Position numbers and translations under genes: made by a program. This document shows positions 23,139-35,400 of a stretch of 64,000 bases of DNA, piece after piece; the stretch's first letter is position 1, and each line of letters begins with the position of its first letter. The notes under the pieces are model-generated. The model was not told where the DNA came from and made no database searches. It worked only from the letters and a program-made list of their open reading frames with translations. The stretch covers positions 124,001-188,000 of the forward strand of contig NBAZ01000004.1 in assembly GCA_002794735.1 (NCBI GenBank), written 5' to 3'. The stretch comes from Pyrrhoderma lamaoense. Its lineage: Eukaryota; Basidiomycota; Agaricomycetes; Hymenochaetales; Hymenochaetaceae.

Positions 23139-25365
23139 TCACGCAACAGCAGCAACGGGAGCCATCGTCTTTTCACCTTCATAAGTATACAAAGGTTCCA
23201 TAGGTTCAACGTTCATCCTAAATATATATTTCTTGACGTTATACGGTAACGCCCTCAACTGATACGCAGCATGCTTTCTCGTCGGCACGCTAAACACCTG
23301 ATCCAGTTCCTCAAGTGACAAAGCTTTCGTCTCAGGGACGAATAACAATATCAGCGTGAAACCGACCACGTTCCATGCTGCGTACCAGCCAAACGCTCCT
23401 TGCGGTTTGAACGCGCCTAGTAAACGTGGAAAGGTGATGCTGATGACGAAGTTGAAGAACCATGTCGTCGCTGTTGCGAATGACATGCCAATGTCACGAA
23501 TGTACAAGGGGAAAGCTTCGGCAGAATACTATTCATTTAATTTTCATTTATGTAGGGTTAAGTTAGATTTAGTAGCTCCCCTTTTTTTGTAAAATTAATT
23601 GACGTACCGTGAATGGTACTGGACCTTCTCCAGGGGAATACACAATCGTGAACAAGTAGACTCCAAGGGCGATGACTCCTATGTGTGCCTTGTTACTCTC
23701 TGGGATATAAAATCCGAATCCGACCATGAGGAGAAATATGGACATGAGCGGGAAGGTCGTCAGCAGTAAGTTCCGGCGACCAAAAGTATCAATCGTCCAC
23801 ACAGCTGGGATAGCAAACAAAAAGTTGACTAACAATGGATCAAAAGTTTAGTTTTTTGTGTTTTTTTTACTCATTATTATTAATGATCAGAATGATGGAC
23901 AGAGAACGTACTCATTCCAAAGCCAAATGAAGCCAGAAAGGCCTCTGTATGGTTCGCACCAGCCTGAGAGAAAACATTGCTAGAGTAATAAGCAATAACA
24001 TTGATACCACAGAATTGCTGCATAAACATAACGATGAAGCTCGCCAAACTTGCACGTCGGTTTCGTGGTATCGAAAATAATTCAAGGTAACGATTCTTCC
24101 CATGTTCGAGTGACTCTTCAGCTTCTAAAAGGACGTGGATATAGTAAAGGTCACGAGCAGCTAAAAGTTTATCCGATCTTAGTCTCGCAAGAGATTTATA
24201 GGCTTCCGCATAGCGACCGCGACCCATCAGCCATCGAGGACTCTCCGGACAATAGTAGACTTGGCTCATAACCAAAAGGGCCGGAACACCGGCACTACCA
24301 AGCATGAGACGCCAGTTGAGTCCGGTAATACCAGCTCTGTCGGGAACCTTGAGGAATATGAGGTCTGCTACAAAGCCAAGCATGATACCGAATGCAGTCC
24401 ACATTTGCCACATCATGACTAAAGCACCTCTAATCGCAGACGGTGCACATTCAGCAGCATAGACAGGCACTGTCGTAGATTTGGGACCAATACCAAGGCC
24501 TAGAACGAACCGTGCAACCTAACAAGCACCGTTTAGCAATAAGGTCCAGGAACGAGGACAATAGAAAAAGACTCACAAACAGATGTTGCCATGAGTTCGT
24601 GACTCCTTGCCAGATACAAGTAAGGAAAGAGAATGTTGCCGTGAACATGATTGTACCCCGACGTCCCAGCCATTTGTTCAATGGATCCGTCAACCAACAT
24701 CCGATAAAAGCGCAGCAAAGCTATAATAACATGTGTTACTAACGATGAAGAGCAATTTTATATCGGACTGAATCTCACATAGGGAGCAGAGTTCACCAGC
24801 CCAAGAAGCCATTGATTTCGGCCCGCGTCACCGGTGGTAGTTTCCTACATTTAAAAAAAACGTTTATCCTGAGTTGAACCGCATAGATAATGTATCATTA
24901 ACCTGTACTTACTGTGTCTATCCCGAACTGTCCTGCAAAGAAAAGTTGTGCACCGTTTATCACAGTTTCGTCCATGCCCTGTACTGCAGCGCAGACCGAG
25001 CACATAACCACAAGCATATACAAATCCTTAGGCTGCGACCATTTGTGGTTCTGCTCGTGTCGAAGGATCTCCTTGTCTGCTTCGTCCAAGATAGTAAGTT
25101 TTTCGAAACTCAACGGATCTTGGGCAATGACTGCGCCTTTCGCAAACTCTTTCTCCAGGTGTCCCAGATGGTATCGATGAGCGAACGCAGCTCCATCACG
25201 TAATAACTGGTCTTGTGAAAGGCCTGTGAGCGGGTTTGCTAATTTTGCGTTGACATTATCCTTCGTAGGATCAACTACTATATGCCGATGTAGAGTGTCT
25301 TCATGAACGTAGTCATTCTTTTCATCGTGGCTAGAATTCGTAAGGTCCGAGACGCCGTGTGACAT
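23139..25365 (-). CDS. MFS sugar transporter (sugar porter family), 626 aa
   Basis: Plasma-membrane proton/sugar-type carrier with 12 predicted membrane segments. Exons (minus) 25365-24913, 24844-24779, 24720-24577, 24518-23912, 23828-23608, 23528-23139 sum to 627 codons. Family motifs in order: [16 protein letters not shown] in the first helix, KWLGRRG after helix 2, [45 protein letters not shown] across an intron, and [13 protein letters not shown] near the C terminus. The long hydrophilic N terminus with [14 protein letters not shown] before helix 1 is typical of a fungal clade related to inositol and quinate carriers; the substrate cannot be told. The PKS 3' end lies about 4 kb away on the same strand, so a link to that locus is possible but unproven. 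Confidence 0.92.
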
Positions 25366-27554
25366 GTTCGGCGAGAAGTAGCTGAGGAGTCAGGAATAGC
25401 TAGCTACTCGTGAAGTCATATAAGCAGACACTATGCTTTTATTCTTTGACATAAAGCCGTAGCCAAGATGCAAGTCAGTTTTTTTCGGACTTGGCACTCC
25501 ACAAATACAAACTTACCCCGGATGCTCATGAGCGATATTCTACTGTAAGTCTAGGCCGAAAAGACAAATGTGCATGTACATGTACAATATTGTACCTGTA
25601 GAGATAGTGTATGTTTTTTTCTTACTTGCGCAAGATCCGGGGAGACTGATAATAAAAGTGTCTTGACTGTCTTGGACGTTTGCTGGGGGTACATACAGTT
25701 CCTTGTGGGGTACTCTTGGTTTGACCAAAAGAATAACATTTTATTCTTGGATTTTCTTGTGGACTGATTTTATCAGAAAGATCGAAGAAACATATCCAGG
25801 AACGCACTATGACATGAAGACGTCATCATCAGATGTTAGAATAAAGTGCTCTAAGTAGCTCTTGTTTCATATAGCATTTCGTTAACTATTACCATATTAC
25901 CACGCTTTTGAGCCTCTTTTGAGTATACAATACAGTATACCGGTAATTTTTCAGTTGAGAGCTCGAAATTGGCGAACATGAGTGTATTGTGCCGACATTC
26001 ATTCTCGCCTTTCAAGATCTTTGCCAAGTAGACAAGCATAACCCCAGCTTCTCCAATGACGTAATGGTCCACCTCGGCGCAAGGGACAACTGTATTTTGT
26101 ACGATCTTATAAATGGCTTTGAGTAGACTGGTAGACAAGCGTATTCTTCTTAGAGTTTACATTTCAAAGATGCGGCATTATTTTCTTTGTCTTGAAGCTA
26201 TTGATAGAGAGAGGGGGGGGGGGGAGGCGCACTCAAGGTCTAGTCGGTAAGAAGGGAATTCTTTCATTCGTTGGTTCATCAGGATTACTCCCTGGATCTA
26301 GAGCATGTATGATATTATAGCGAGACTATCGTTTCTCATAATGTGTTTTAGAATTCAATCTTCATGAAGGTGGCCAACTCATATCTCAGTGACACAAACC
26401 ATGCGAAGTTAGCGGATTACTCACTGTGCTTTGATTTTTCGTGGAAGAGTCCGATAGCAAAGGATGGAGACTGATTCACATTGCCAACAATGCTAGAAGA
26501 CGTATTATCAGACTGGATGATAATTAATTATCGGCAGTACACCCTTCAAAGTTACGTGTAGTCGCAAAGCCTAGAGAGAAGACGATGTCTAGTCCTTTTC
26601 TGAGTTGATTGAGCACATCAACGTCGACTCTTTAGAGAAAAGAAGGTTTGAACTGTAACGTAATACATATGACGATGTTAACAGCCTTTGCTTAGGTAAT
26701 CCAAGTTGCAAGAAGCGACTTGCCACACTTTGCAAAAATAGGCATCCGTTTCGGATAGTAACTTCAGTGAGTAAATTTGTGGATATACTAATAACAAAAA
26801 AAAACGATATGATCCCGATTTGCCCACAGTTCATAGCTATGAAGAAAATAATTTCTTTCGATCCTCTGTATGACCCTAAGATAATTGATAGACGATTGTT
26901 AGCCGTTGATCTATCTGATGGTGGCTGTATCGCTTTACTGCCTCCTCGAGGTACAAGATAAAGGTAAGGATGATAGTAAGGAGTGGAATGGATGGCACAG
27001 TATTAATGCAGAGCGTTTTAAGATTTGCGTAGAGAAGCGCAACGCACGACGGTCGAGTTGCCCACAATGGAAAGAGGTCCGAAAGGAGGTTACGATCGAA
27101 TATAGGAAAACCGAATACATTCACTGTAATTTTAGTCTGTGTCGGATCTCGAAAGTTACTCATTAATGAGTATTTGGAACACCGACTTTAGACACAAACA
27201 CGATCGCGGCTATCTGGTGATGCGTGAAGTTTGCACGCCTCTGTTACTCTCTATTTTGCGTCTTGTTCCACCGCTAACTAGGCGCTCATTGGTTCCCATG
27301 CACCGCCTTTCTCATGGTAATCAAATTTAATGGTAGAAGTTTTAAGTGCTTAAAGCATGACGATATGTTAATTATCAGGGACGGGGTTTCTTGCGACACT
27401 GAAATCGATTATAAGTACAGCCAGATATCATCCCCCCCTTTGTTCTCACAAACTCTCAAGTCCACTCAGCATCACTTGTGCTTGTCCGATCTTTGAATTC
27501 CCAACATAACATTCAGCACTTGATTACGACTTACTCACGCACTTGCTATCGACT
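25366..27554. other. intergenic, no confident gene
   Basis: 2.2 kb between the transporter start (minus) and the VTT-protein start (plus), so it should contain two divergent promoters. A 95-codon minus frame (25851-26138, including EVDHYVIGEAGVMLVYLAKI) looks protein-like but has no recognised family, no splice partner and no clear start, and could be a gene remnant. A run of 12 G lies at about 26213-26224. Confidence 0.45.
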
Positions 27555-28928
27555 ATGTCATCATATCCATATCCGTTCATTGCACAACCAAAACCTGAGC
27601 AAGCACTGGGGAAACCCAAGAGTCCACAGAATTCCCTCGAACATGACGATCGTACAGCGTTTGCCGTTGAATATAGAATTTCACGCACACCCTCGCCCAC
27701 GCCCTCAGAAGTTGAAGCATTGGAGGATCGACCCTTTCCCGACTGGGAAAGGATGCGTACCAAGGAGTACTGGATGAAGAAAGAAACAATCAGTAAGTAT
27801 TCTTGAGATTATGAAATGATGCAAAGGCTCATAAACCAATCATAATAGTACGCTTCGTTATCCTAGCTGTGGTGCTAGCACTCGTTATCTTGCTTATCCA
27901 CTACAAGACTCCTATAATAAATGCATTGAGCCCATCTGCAGAAAAACTTCGAGAGTAAGTATTTACAGGAATGGCTATAATTGAAGAACAAACGTCTTAC
28001 CTTTGAAATAGTATGACCGGTGGCTGGTTGATCCCAGTAGCTATACTTGTCGTTATTTCCTTTCCTCCGGTACAGACCTTTTCTTAGTATGGTCATAGAT
28101 ATATCTTACTAACTAATTTGTGTACAGTTATTCGGTCACGAAATCGTCGCCATTCTCTGTGGTGTTGTCTGGGGTATCTGGATCGGTTTCGGTATAGTTG
28201 CTCTTGGTACACTCCTTGGTGAAATAGCAAACTTCTAGTAAGTCGTCTATACCGTTGATTGTAAAGGGTGGCGGTAGCTCATGTGGATCCAGCGTTTTCC
28301 GAACGTGTTGTTTAGTCCGGGGCCAGAAGCTGGAAAAGACAAATATCTCTTACGGCTGTCTTGCACGTGTTTTACGAGAAGGTGGATTTATGCTAGCAAT
28401 AATCGCTAGATATAGCGCATATCCTGCTCATAGTACGTTATAGAGCTAAAGACTGGGTCCGACATCCTTCTAACTTAATCTCTCATCAGTGCTTACTGCG
28501 GTGTTCTCAACATGTGGAACAAGCCCCCTGGTGTACCTCGTTTCTTGTGTACTTTCTCTACCCAAACAACTCAGTATTGTGTACACTGGCTATGCCTTCG
28601 CGCAGAGTGGAGAAGGTACTTTGTTTCTGCTAGCATTCGGTGCCAATAGTTTTGATTAAATTCTCTTTTTGTATGGAAGGTGAGGAAAGTCACCAGGAAA
28701 GAATCATCACAATCGCTGTCATTGCTGTAATGGTGATCGTCACAATGATTTCATTACGCATACTCAAGAAAAGAATAGCAGAAGTTAAGCCTCAGGTCGT
28801 GTATGCCCGTCGGAAATACCGGTTCGTGTCATGTCTACACAAATGTTTTCCTTGGTACTAAATTAATCTTTATTTTTAGACAACAAAAACTGGATGAAGA
28901 AAATACTTATCGGATCAATGAATTGTAA
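27555..28928 (+). CDS. TVP38/TMEM64 (VTT/SNARE-associated) membrane protein, 322 aa
   Basis: Integral membrane protein of the TVP38/DedA superfamily, expected in Golgi or endosomal membranes. Eight exons: 27555-27792, 27849-27954, 28012-28069, 28128-28237, 28293-28432, 28490-28615, 28680-28821, 28880-28928; all phases match and total 323 codons. Family marks are FPPLFGHEIVAILCGVVWG, GTLLGEIANFY, REGGFMLAIIARYSAYPAH and TAVFSTCG followed by LSLPKQL, each in the expected order. There is a hydrophobic helix after a charged 85-residue N terminus (LAVVLALVILLIHY), a final helix (IAVIAVMVIVTMI), then a basic cytosolic tail. The 28821 donor GTTCGT is unusual but the join is required by the reading frame. 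Confidence 0.88.
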
Positions 28929-29425
28929 ACTCTTGAGATCCCATACATTTCTATATAACCACACATTTCTTCCTCTCTCTCTTTCTTAATATCTTCTTTC
29001 CCTCCTTTTTCTCAGACCACAACAACCTCTAACTGATCTAATGAGAAACACGTATGTATCTGTATTTTTTCTGCATGGACTTCATTTATTGCTACAAATC
29101 ACAAGGCTGTACGAGTACATGTATATACATATGTTCTGTTACATTATATCCAATTTAGGATTCATGTTGATCTGCAAGCACTTCTTTTGCTTCCCGAAAT
29201 TATTGCTACCAATTGCAAATTCTCACTGCCGAGCCGAAACCACCATAATCAAGAATAGTGATCTAGAATTAGATTTCTTGCATTATACATACACACAACA
29301 ATTGATTCAAACAACATTCTACGTAACAATTAATGTGACATCATGAAATTAGTTAAAAAAAGAACATTGGCATAATCTCTACAAAAGGAATGCGATGCGA
29401 CAGTAAATTGCAGATTTAAATAAAC
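28929..29425. other. convergent 3' region, no gene seen
   Basis: About 500 nt between the stops of two convergent genes; AT-rich, with CT tracts directly after the VTT-protein stop. The 101-codon plus frame at 29041-29346 has no motif. Confidence 0.5.
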
Positions 29426-32400
29426 TTACTCACTAGCCTTCTCCACCGTGAAGTCAGCAAGTTCAGAAAGAGTAAGCGAGTCTTCACCCAAGAAGGTCAT
29501 TGGAATATCCACATTGTATTTCTTGAGGACGTCTGCCCGCAATTGAGTGAACGATATTGAGTCGATCCCTAGGGATAATATAGGGGTCGATGAATCTATT
29601 GCACCCTGACTTAGTGTTCATATCACCTTGATATTTAAAACGACGTACCAAAGTTTTCCATGTCCGCCGCAGTCATGCCTAGAACGTTTTTCAGGCTCTC
29701 GGCGATGAACTTCTCAGCATCTTTGGAAGAAAAGTCCCGCTCCGCAACAACGGTGTCTGACTCCGTAGTTTCCGATGTCTCTGATCCGCGCTGTTCCTTG
29801 GCAGCATCTACAATAAACTCAGAGAGTTCAACTAACGTAAGCGTCTCTTCTCCGAGGAAGCTCATTGGGACGTCAACTTCGAACTTGTCGGCCACATCCG
29901 CTCGGAGCTGAGTGAATGATATCGAGTCAATTCCAAGGGATAATACAGGAGTAGAAGAATCTGATGTGACGCAATAAGCATGAAGAGTATTTATAAACAA
30001 TTTTTACAATCACTTACCGAGATTCTCCATGTCAGTTGCACTAAGACCAAGAATTTTTTGCAAACTACTGGCGACGAACTTCTGTACTGAAGGAATTCCG
30101 ATGGATCCAGGACTGGATACTTTGGAACTGACTGCCGTGGTGGTAGTGACCGTGACAGGCTTGGCAGAAGCAGTGGATGCTACCAAAGGCTCCGACGCTG
30201 AGATTAAATTGATGGTGGAAGCAAAGAATGGGTCGGAGGAATACACTCCCTTTCCACGGAGAGCACTGAATTGTAGCTTCGCTAGAATTGGTACTACTGG
30301 GAGATCAATGTCTCTCAAGGTTGAGAGTAGTAATGGCAGTCCAAGGTCATAAGATATCTTGATTATCTCTTGTGAATCATCAGTTCCTTTAGCAGATTCC
30401 CAAGCACCGACTTGAATCGAATACGATTTTCCAGAGCAAACAGCTGAGCGATATCGGCGAGTTCATCCATGAAAGAACATCCCGCAACAGTGGAAACATG
30501 TCCTGCTTTACCCAAAGTTACGCTGAGAAGAATCAGCGCCTGGATGTAACTGAAACAAACAAAGTAGCATACCTAACACTGCTCAACATTACAAATCGGT
30601 CAACACTTATCTTCAGTTCTTCACAAGCACTGTGTAGATTCCATGATCCTAAAGCTTTATATCTCAACACTGAATTCATATCACGCTCGCTAGTAGTTTC
30701 AACAAGCGTGGACTTCGAGACGCCAGCTGTATGGATTATGCAATGGATCTGGCGAGAATCTCCTGCTATCTTTAGCAGAGCAGAACGAACAGCATCGTAA
30801 GATGCAACATCAACTTGCTCATACTGTAGCTCTACACCATCAACTTCAATATCAATGAGAGTTGATGCGATCTATAACGAGATGTTAACGGTTGATAATA
30901 ATCAAATTAAACAGAGCTTGTATACCTGAATATCACTCTGGGGACGCTCATTTAAGATAGCTATCGTTGACCACTCAGCAGAGTCTATTAGTTGTTTGAT
31001 GAGTTCTGTTCCGAATTCGCCCATGCCAACGACCACTGCAATACCACGAGAACCCGAAGAACGTTTACCGATAACTGGGGCCCAGTACCCATCCTCAACT
31101 AATCGTGATTCTAAACGTAGGAGTTGACTTTCCTTAGAGTAACGATACACGACAGGGGATGTTCTCGAGTTTGAAGATCCAGTAAGCTCATTTAGTATGC
31201 ATGCACCTGTGTCGTGAGATGAGATGCCATTCGGAAGATCGATAGCTGACACTGATAGTGATGCACACTCTTGTCGAAGTACACGGACCATTCCATGAGC
31301 TATGCTACCAAGCAATGAGCCTGACTCTAACCGTTTGGACTCATCCTTGTCGCTGATATCGTCGATATCAACATGTAGAGAGTTTTGCGTCAATACAACG
31401 GCTGAGGTAATAGTACGGGAGCGAAGGTGAGGTGAAAGTTTCTTTAGAACATCAAGGGTCCCAAGTGATGAGGAGGAAATTGATGCTTCGGATATTTGTA
31501 AATCGGTAGTAGTAGTGTCATAAACGATGTAGCATGAACCTTCCCGCTTCTTACATTGGAGACAATGTGAGGAAACACTTGATGAAGATTGAGAACACAA
31601 CTTGCATTGAGTCGCGTTGAAGAAAGCATTGGTATCGTCGACCACTGAAAAAGATATAGATCTTTCTTTGCAAATGGACTCAAGAGATTTTCGGGAGATA
31701 CCAGAACCGATGTAGACGAGTTCCGCAGAGGTTAAGTGACCGTTAGTAGTCGAGTGTGTTGAAAGTGATTTCGACGTCCATTCCGTTTTCAGAAGAGGGA
31801 GAGAACCCTTCGGCGCTGGGGCACGAGCAACCGGACCGGACGAAGGGATCCAGGATACAATATAGTCCGAGCAGGATAGTAAGATATCTCCAGCCTCTGA
31901 GCGAACCTGTAGCTCTGCCGTCATCATCTTATTGCTTGGTGCAACCTTTATAGGAAGTCTATAGGTGCAGGTAAAGATTTCAGGGAAAGATTCGGAGTAG
32001 AGGGCCAGCCCATTCAGAGCCGAGGGTAAGAAATTACCGCTTGCTCGTAGCTCGGGCGGTCCTTCTGGGGCAATGGCACCAAACATATGGAACACTGCAT
32101 CCATCTTGCGTACAAAGTCGTGTTGGGAATTCCCTGAGGACGGGACTTCGATACGACCGACCGCCGCATTAGAAGTGACTTCAATAGCTTGAATACACTG
32201 GAATCCTTCACCGAACTTTACTAAATTAGTTTTGAACTTCTCATAAATCGCCACCTTGTCCATGATAGTATCACGGCTCCCAGAGGTGTCGATGGTTTGC
32301 GGAACTGCGACAGTCTTTAGCACTCCTGAACACACAACGGCTTTGTCGCTTGCATGGCGGATATGAGTGCATGTAAAGTTGGAGCCTTTGATGTCTATCC

Positions 32401-35400
32401 TCAGTTCCTCTTCTTCCAATTCCTCGAGTAAAATGGGTTTCGAGATGCGCATATCGACAAGAGTAGTCACACCACGCATTTTTTTCGCTTCAAGGGAAAC
32501 GAACATAGCAAGGGCAGCTGCAGGTACAATAGGTACTGAGTTGAGGGTATGATCTTTCTCTAACAGATGACCAAGCTCCTTCCCGATTTTCCATGTCCTC
32601 GAGTAAGCTTCTGAGGACTCTGAACCTTTTATCTTACTTGTTCTAGACGGAATAATCGATGGATAATGGCGTTGACGTTGCCAAGGGTACGTCGGAACCG
32701 CGATCTTTCTAGCTTGAACCCGTCGCCCGGAATAGAAGCTTTGAAAGTCAGGAGTAATCCCAAGCTTATAAAGAGTAGCAATAGTTTGCATAGATGGATT
32801 CAGTGAGTCTGTCGCAGGTCGATCGCACAGAGAAGAGATTGAGATATTTGAAGATGCTCGGCTGGCAGCATCCTTAAGCAAGTGAGAAATGACATTTTGA
32901 GGACCAATATCGACTACTACGTGGAATTTCTTCTCATCTAACAAGGAGCGAGCAGCATCGACGAAGCGTACTGGCTGACGAGCTTGTTTGACCTGGTAAC
33001 GGAAAGTTAGTATTTTGCCAGGCAAGGACTTCGGTTTCATACCCAGTAGTCTGAGTCCAGACGGTCTCCCACCTTCAAGGCGCGACCTTCAACACTGGAA
33101 TAGTAAGGAATGTTTGGATTCCTCTGCTGCTCTTTAACACCCTCACAGTGGTCATGGATGGGACCAAGGGCGTTATCTATGCAGTGACTATGGAAGCCTT
33201 GAATGCTATTAGAATTCTTAGCATTATTCACTCTAAAACCAAACCTACCTTGATTTACGGACAACACCGTCCCCTTAATCGATCTCATAGAAAGGTCGTC
33301 CACTAGTTTCCTCACAGACGCCTCGTCACCAGAAACAACGTTCTGCGTGTCTGAGTTATATGCAGCGATGGTCACCGATGAACTGAGTCCAAGTGAGTTT
33401 ATACGCTTGGTAATGGGGGCAATAGGAGCGCGAATAGCTGCCATAAGGCCTCCATTAGTGCGCTCAGGGCGCATAGCGTTCGAGCGAGCAACTATGAATT
33501 CAAGTGCTGTTCGGAATTCCATACTCTTAGCAGAGACTGAATAAATCAGCTTTAGTATCAACAAATAGGAGTAAAAATATGCTCAACATACCTGCTGCTG
33601 CAATTTCTCCCAAACTATGTGCTATTGTTCCATTTGGTACGATACCAAAGGAGCTAAGCCACTTAGCCATGGCGCACTGGAAGACGAATATACACGACTG
33701 AGAGATGTGAGTCTCATTTATGCTACTTCGCTTGTCATCTGCATTGGCGGGTTCGAAGAGTAAAGAAGCCAAATCTGTTCCGAGAAGACTACTAGCTTGT
33801 TCTGCGTAATCCATAAGATACGATGCAAATGTCTTATCCAAGTCGCTAAACGAGCGTCCCATACCCTGCCACTGAGTTCCTTGGCCAGGGAATGCGAATG
33901 CGACGCGAGGTTTGGAAAGGATAGCTGGAATCGGCTTCTTCTCCAACAAAGTCTCGTTAAGATTGTCTACGAGTTCTTTCAGTGACGAACAGGTGCATGC
34001 AAACCTAAAGCGATAGTGTTCCCTCCCAATACATGATGTGTAACATATATCTGCGAGGTCTGACTCTTGTGCAGTAGAGCAAAATTCTACATAAGATTTG
34101 ATGTACTCCAATAGAGCTTTCTCTGTCTTAGCACTAACAACAAACAAGTGGGGAATAGGTCGAGAGGGGGCTTCAATTTGACGAGTAGAGCCATTGGTCC
34201 TGTCGCTCAAGTACTCTTCAAGAACAACGGCTGCAATGGTACCAGCGAATCCGAAGGATCTTCGCAAATGTAAGTATCTATAGTGTGGATTAGGTGGTAT
34301 TGAACTTACAGTGAAAGAGCACGGAGGGGGTGGTTTGTGAACGATGTTTCAGATCCGTTGACAAATGAGAGATACGAAGGGGCGTTACTGTCGTATCGAT
34401 GCGGGGACTCAAATTTTCACCATTAAGGTGGGCAAGCCCGGGCACTATGTGATGACGAAGGGTCTGTAAGGCCTTCGCTACACCTACAAGACCGGCAGAA
34501 CTCTCAGTATGACCGAAGATAGTTTTTGCAGCGCCGAGAACGAGGGGAGATTCGGTGGTATGAGAACCAGAAAAAACTTCATTGATGGCCTGGATCTCCA
34601 TCATATCGCCTAGGATCGTACCAGTTCCATGGTTCTCTACAAAACTGTTGTACAGAAATTAGGGAACTTCTTAATCCCAATTGGAATACGCTATGGGAAA
34701 CTTATGGAAAACTTACTCAATATCCGCAGGGGTTAAACCAGCGGCAGCAAGCACAGATCGCTGCAGAGCCGCCTGAGCCTTTGAATTTGGAGCGACAAGC
34801 CCTTGTGACCGTCCATTATGTTGAACCGAAGTTGATTTTACAACACCCAAGATATTATCTCCATCTCGTAAGGCAGCGCGTTTGCTTTTAACAATGAAGG
34901 CCATAGCTCCTTCCGACGGGACATACCCATCGGCATCTTTGCTGAATGTTGCACAGCGACCATGAAGCGAACTCATCTGATTAGCAGACAAGAATCTATA
35001 AAACGGGATTTAATAAGCCATATTTTCTTATTATACAAGAAATAATAGATAACGGACCCAAAGTTCCCAGGCCTATATATAGGTATTTGCGTCAGTAAAT
35101 GACATCAAATATTAAAGTCGACATACCAAACATGAACATTAACGGAGCATACAATTGCAGTCTCACAAGCACCATAACGGATAGCCATCAATGCTACGAA
35201 AAAGTCAGAACGATTCAAGGAGTTGCAATTAATCTAACAAACCATTGTCAAGCGCTACTAGACCGCCACTGCATGCTGTGTTTAGTGTAACTGAAGGTCC
35301 GTGAACATCCAAAAAGCTATAAGCAGAATAATTGAATATAATAGATAGCAGAGAGCGAAGATTATACTTACTAACTAAGGCGTCCAGAGATAGCACTATC

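Noticed and set aside
25851..26138. 95-codon minus-strand frame in the transporter/VTT gap
   Set aside because: Looks protein-like but no family is recognised and no splice partner or promoter is visible; kept only as a remark in the intergenic entry.
30385..30425. 38-nt intron in the PKS KR region that would restore the frame
   Set aside because: It would remove IQVGAWES, which fits the conserved end of KR domains, and 38 nt is shorter than the other introns; a missing base in the adjacent run explains the data better.
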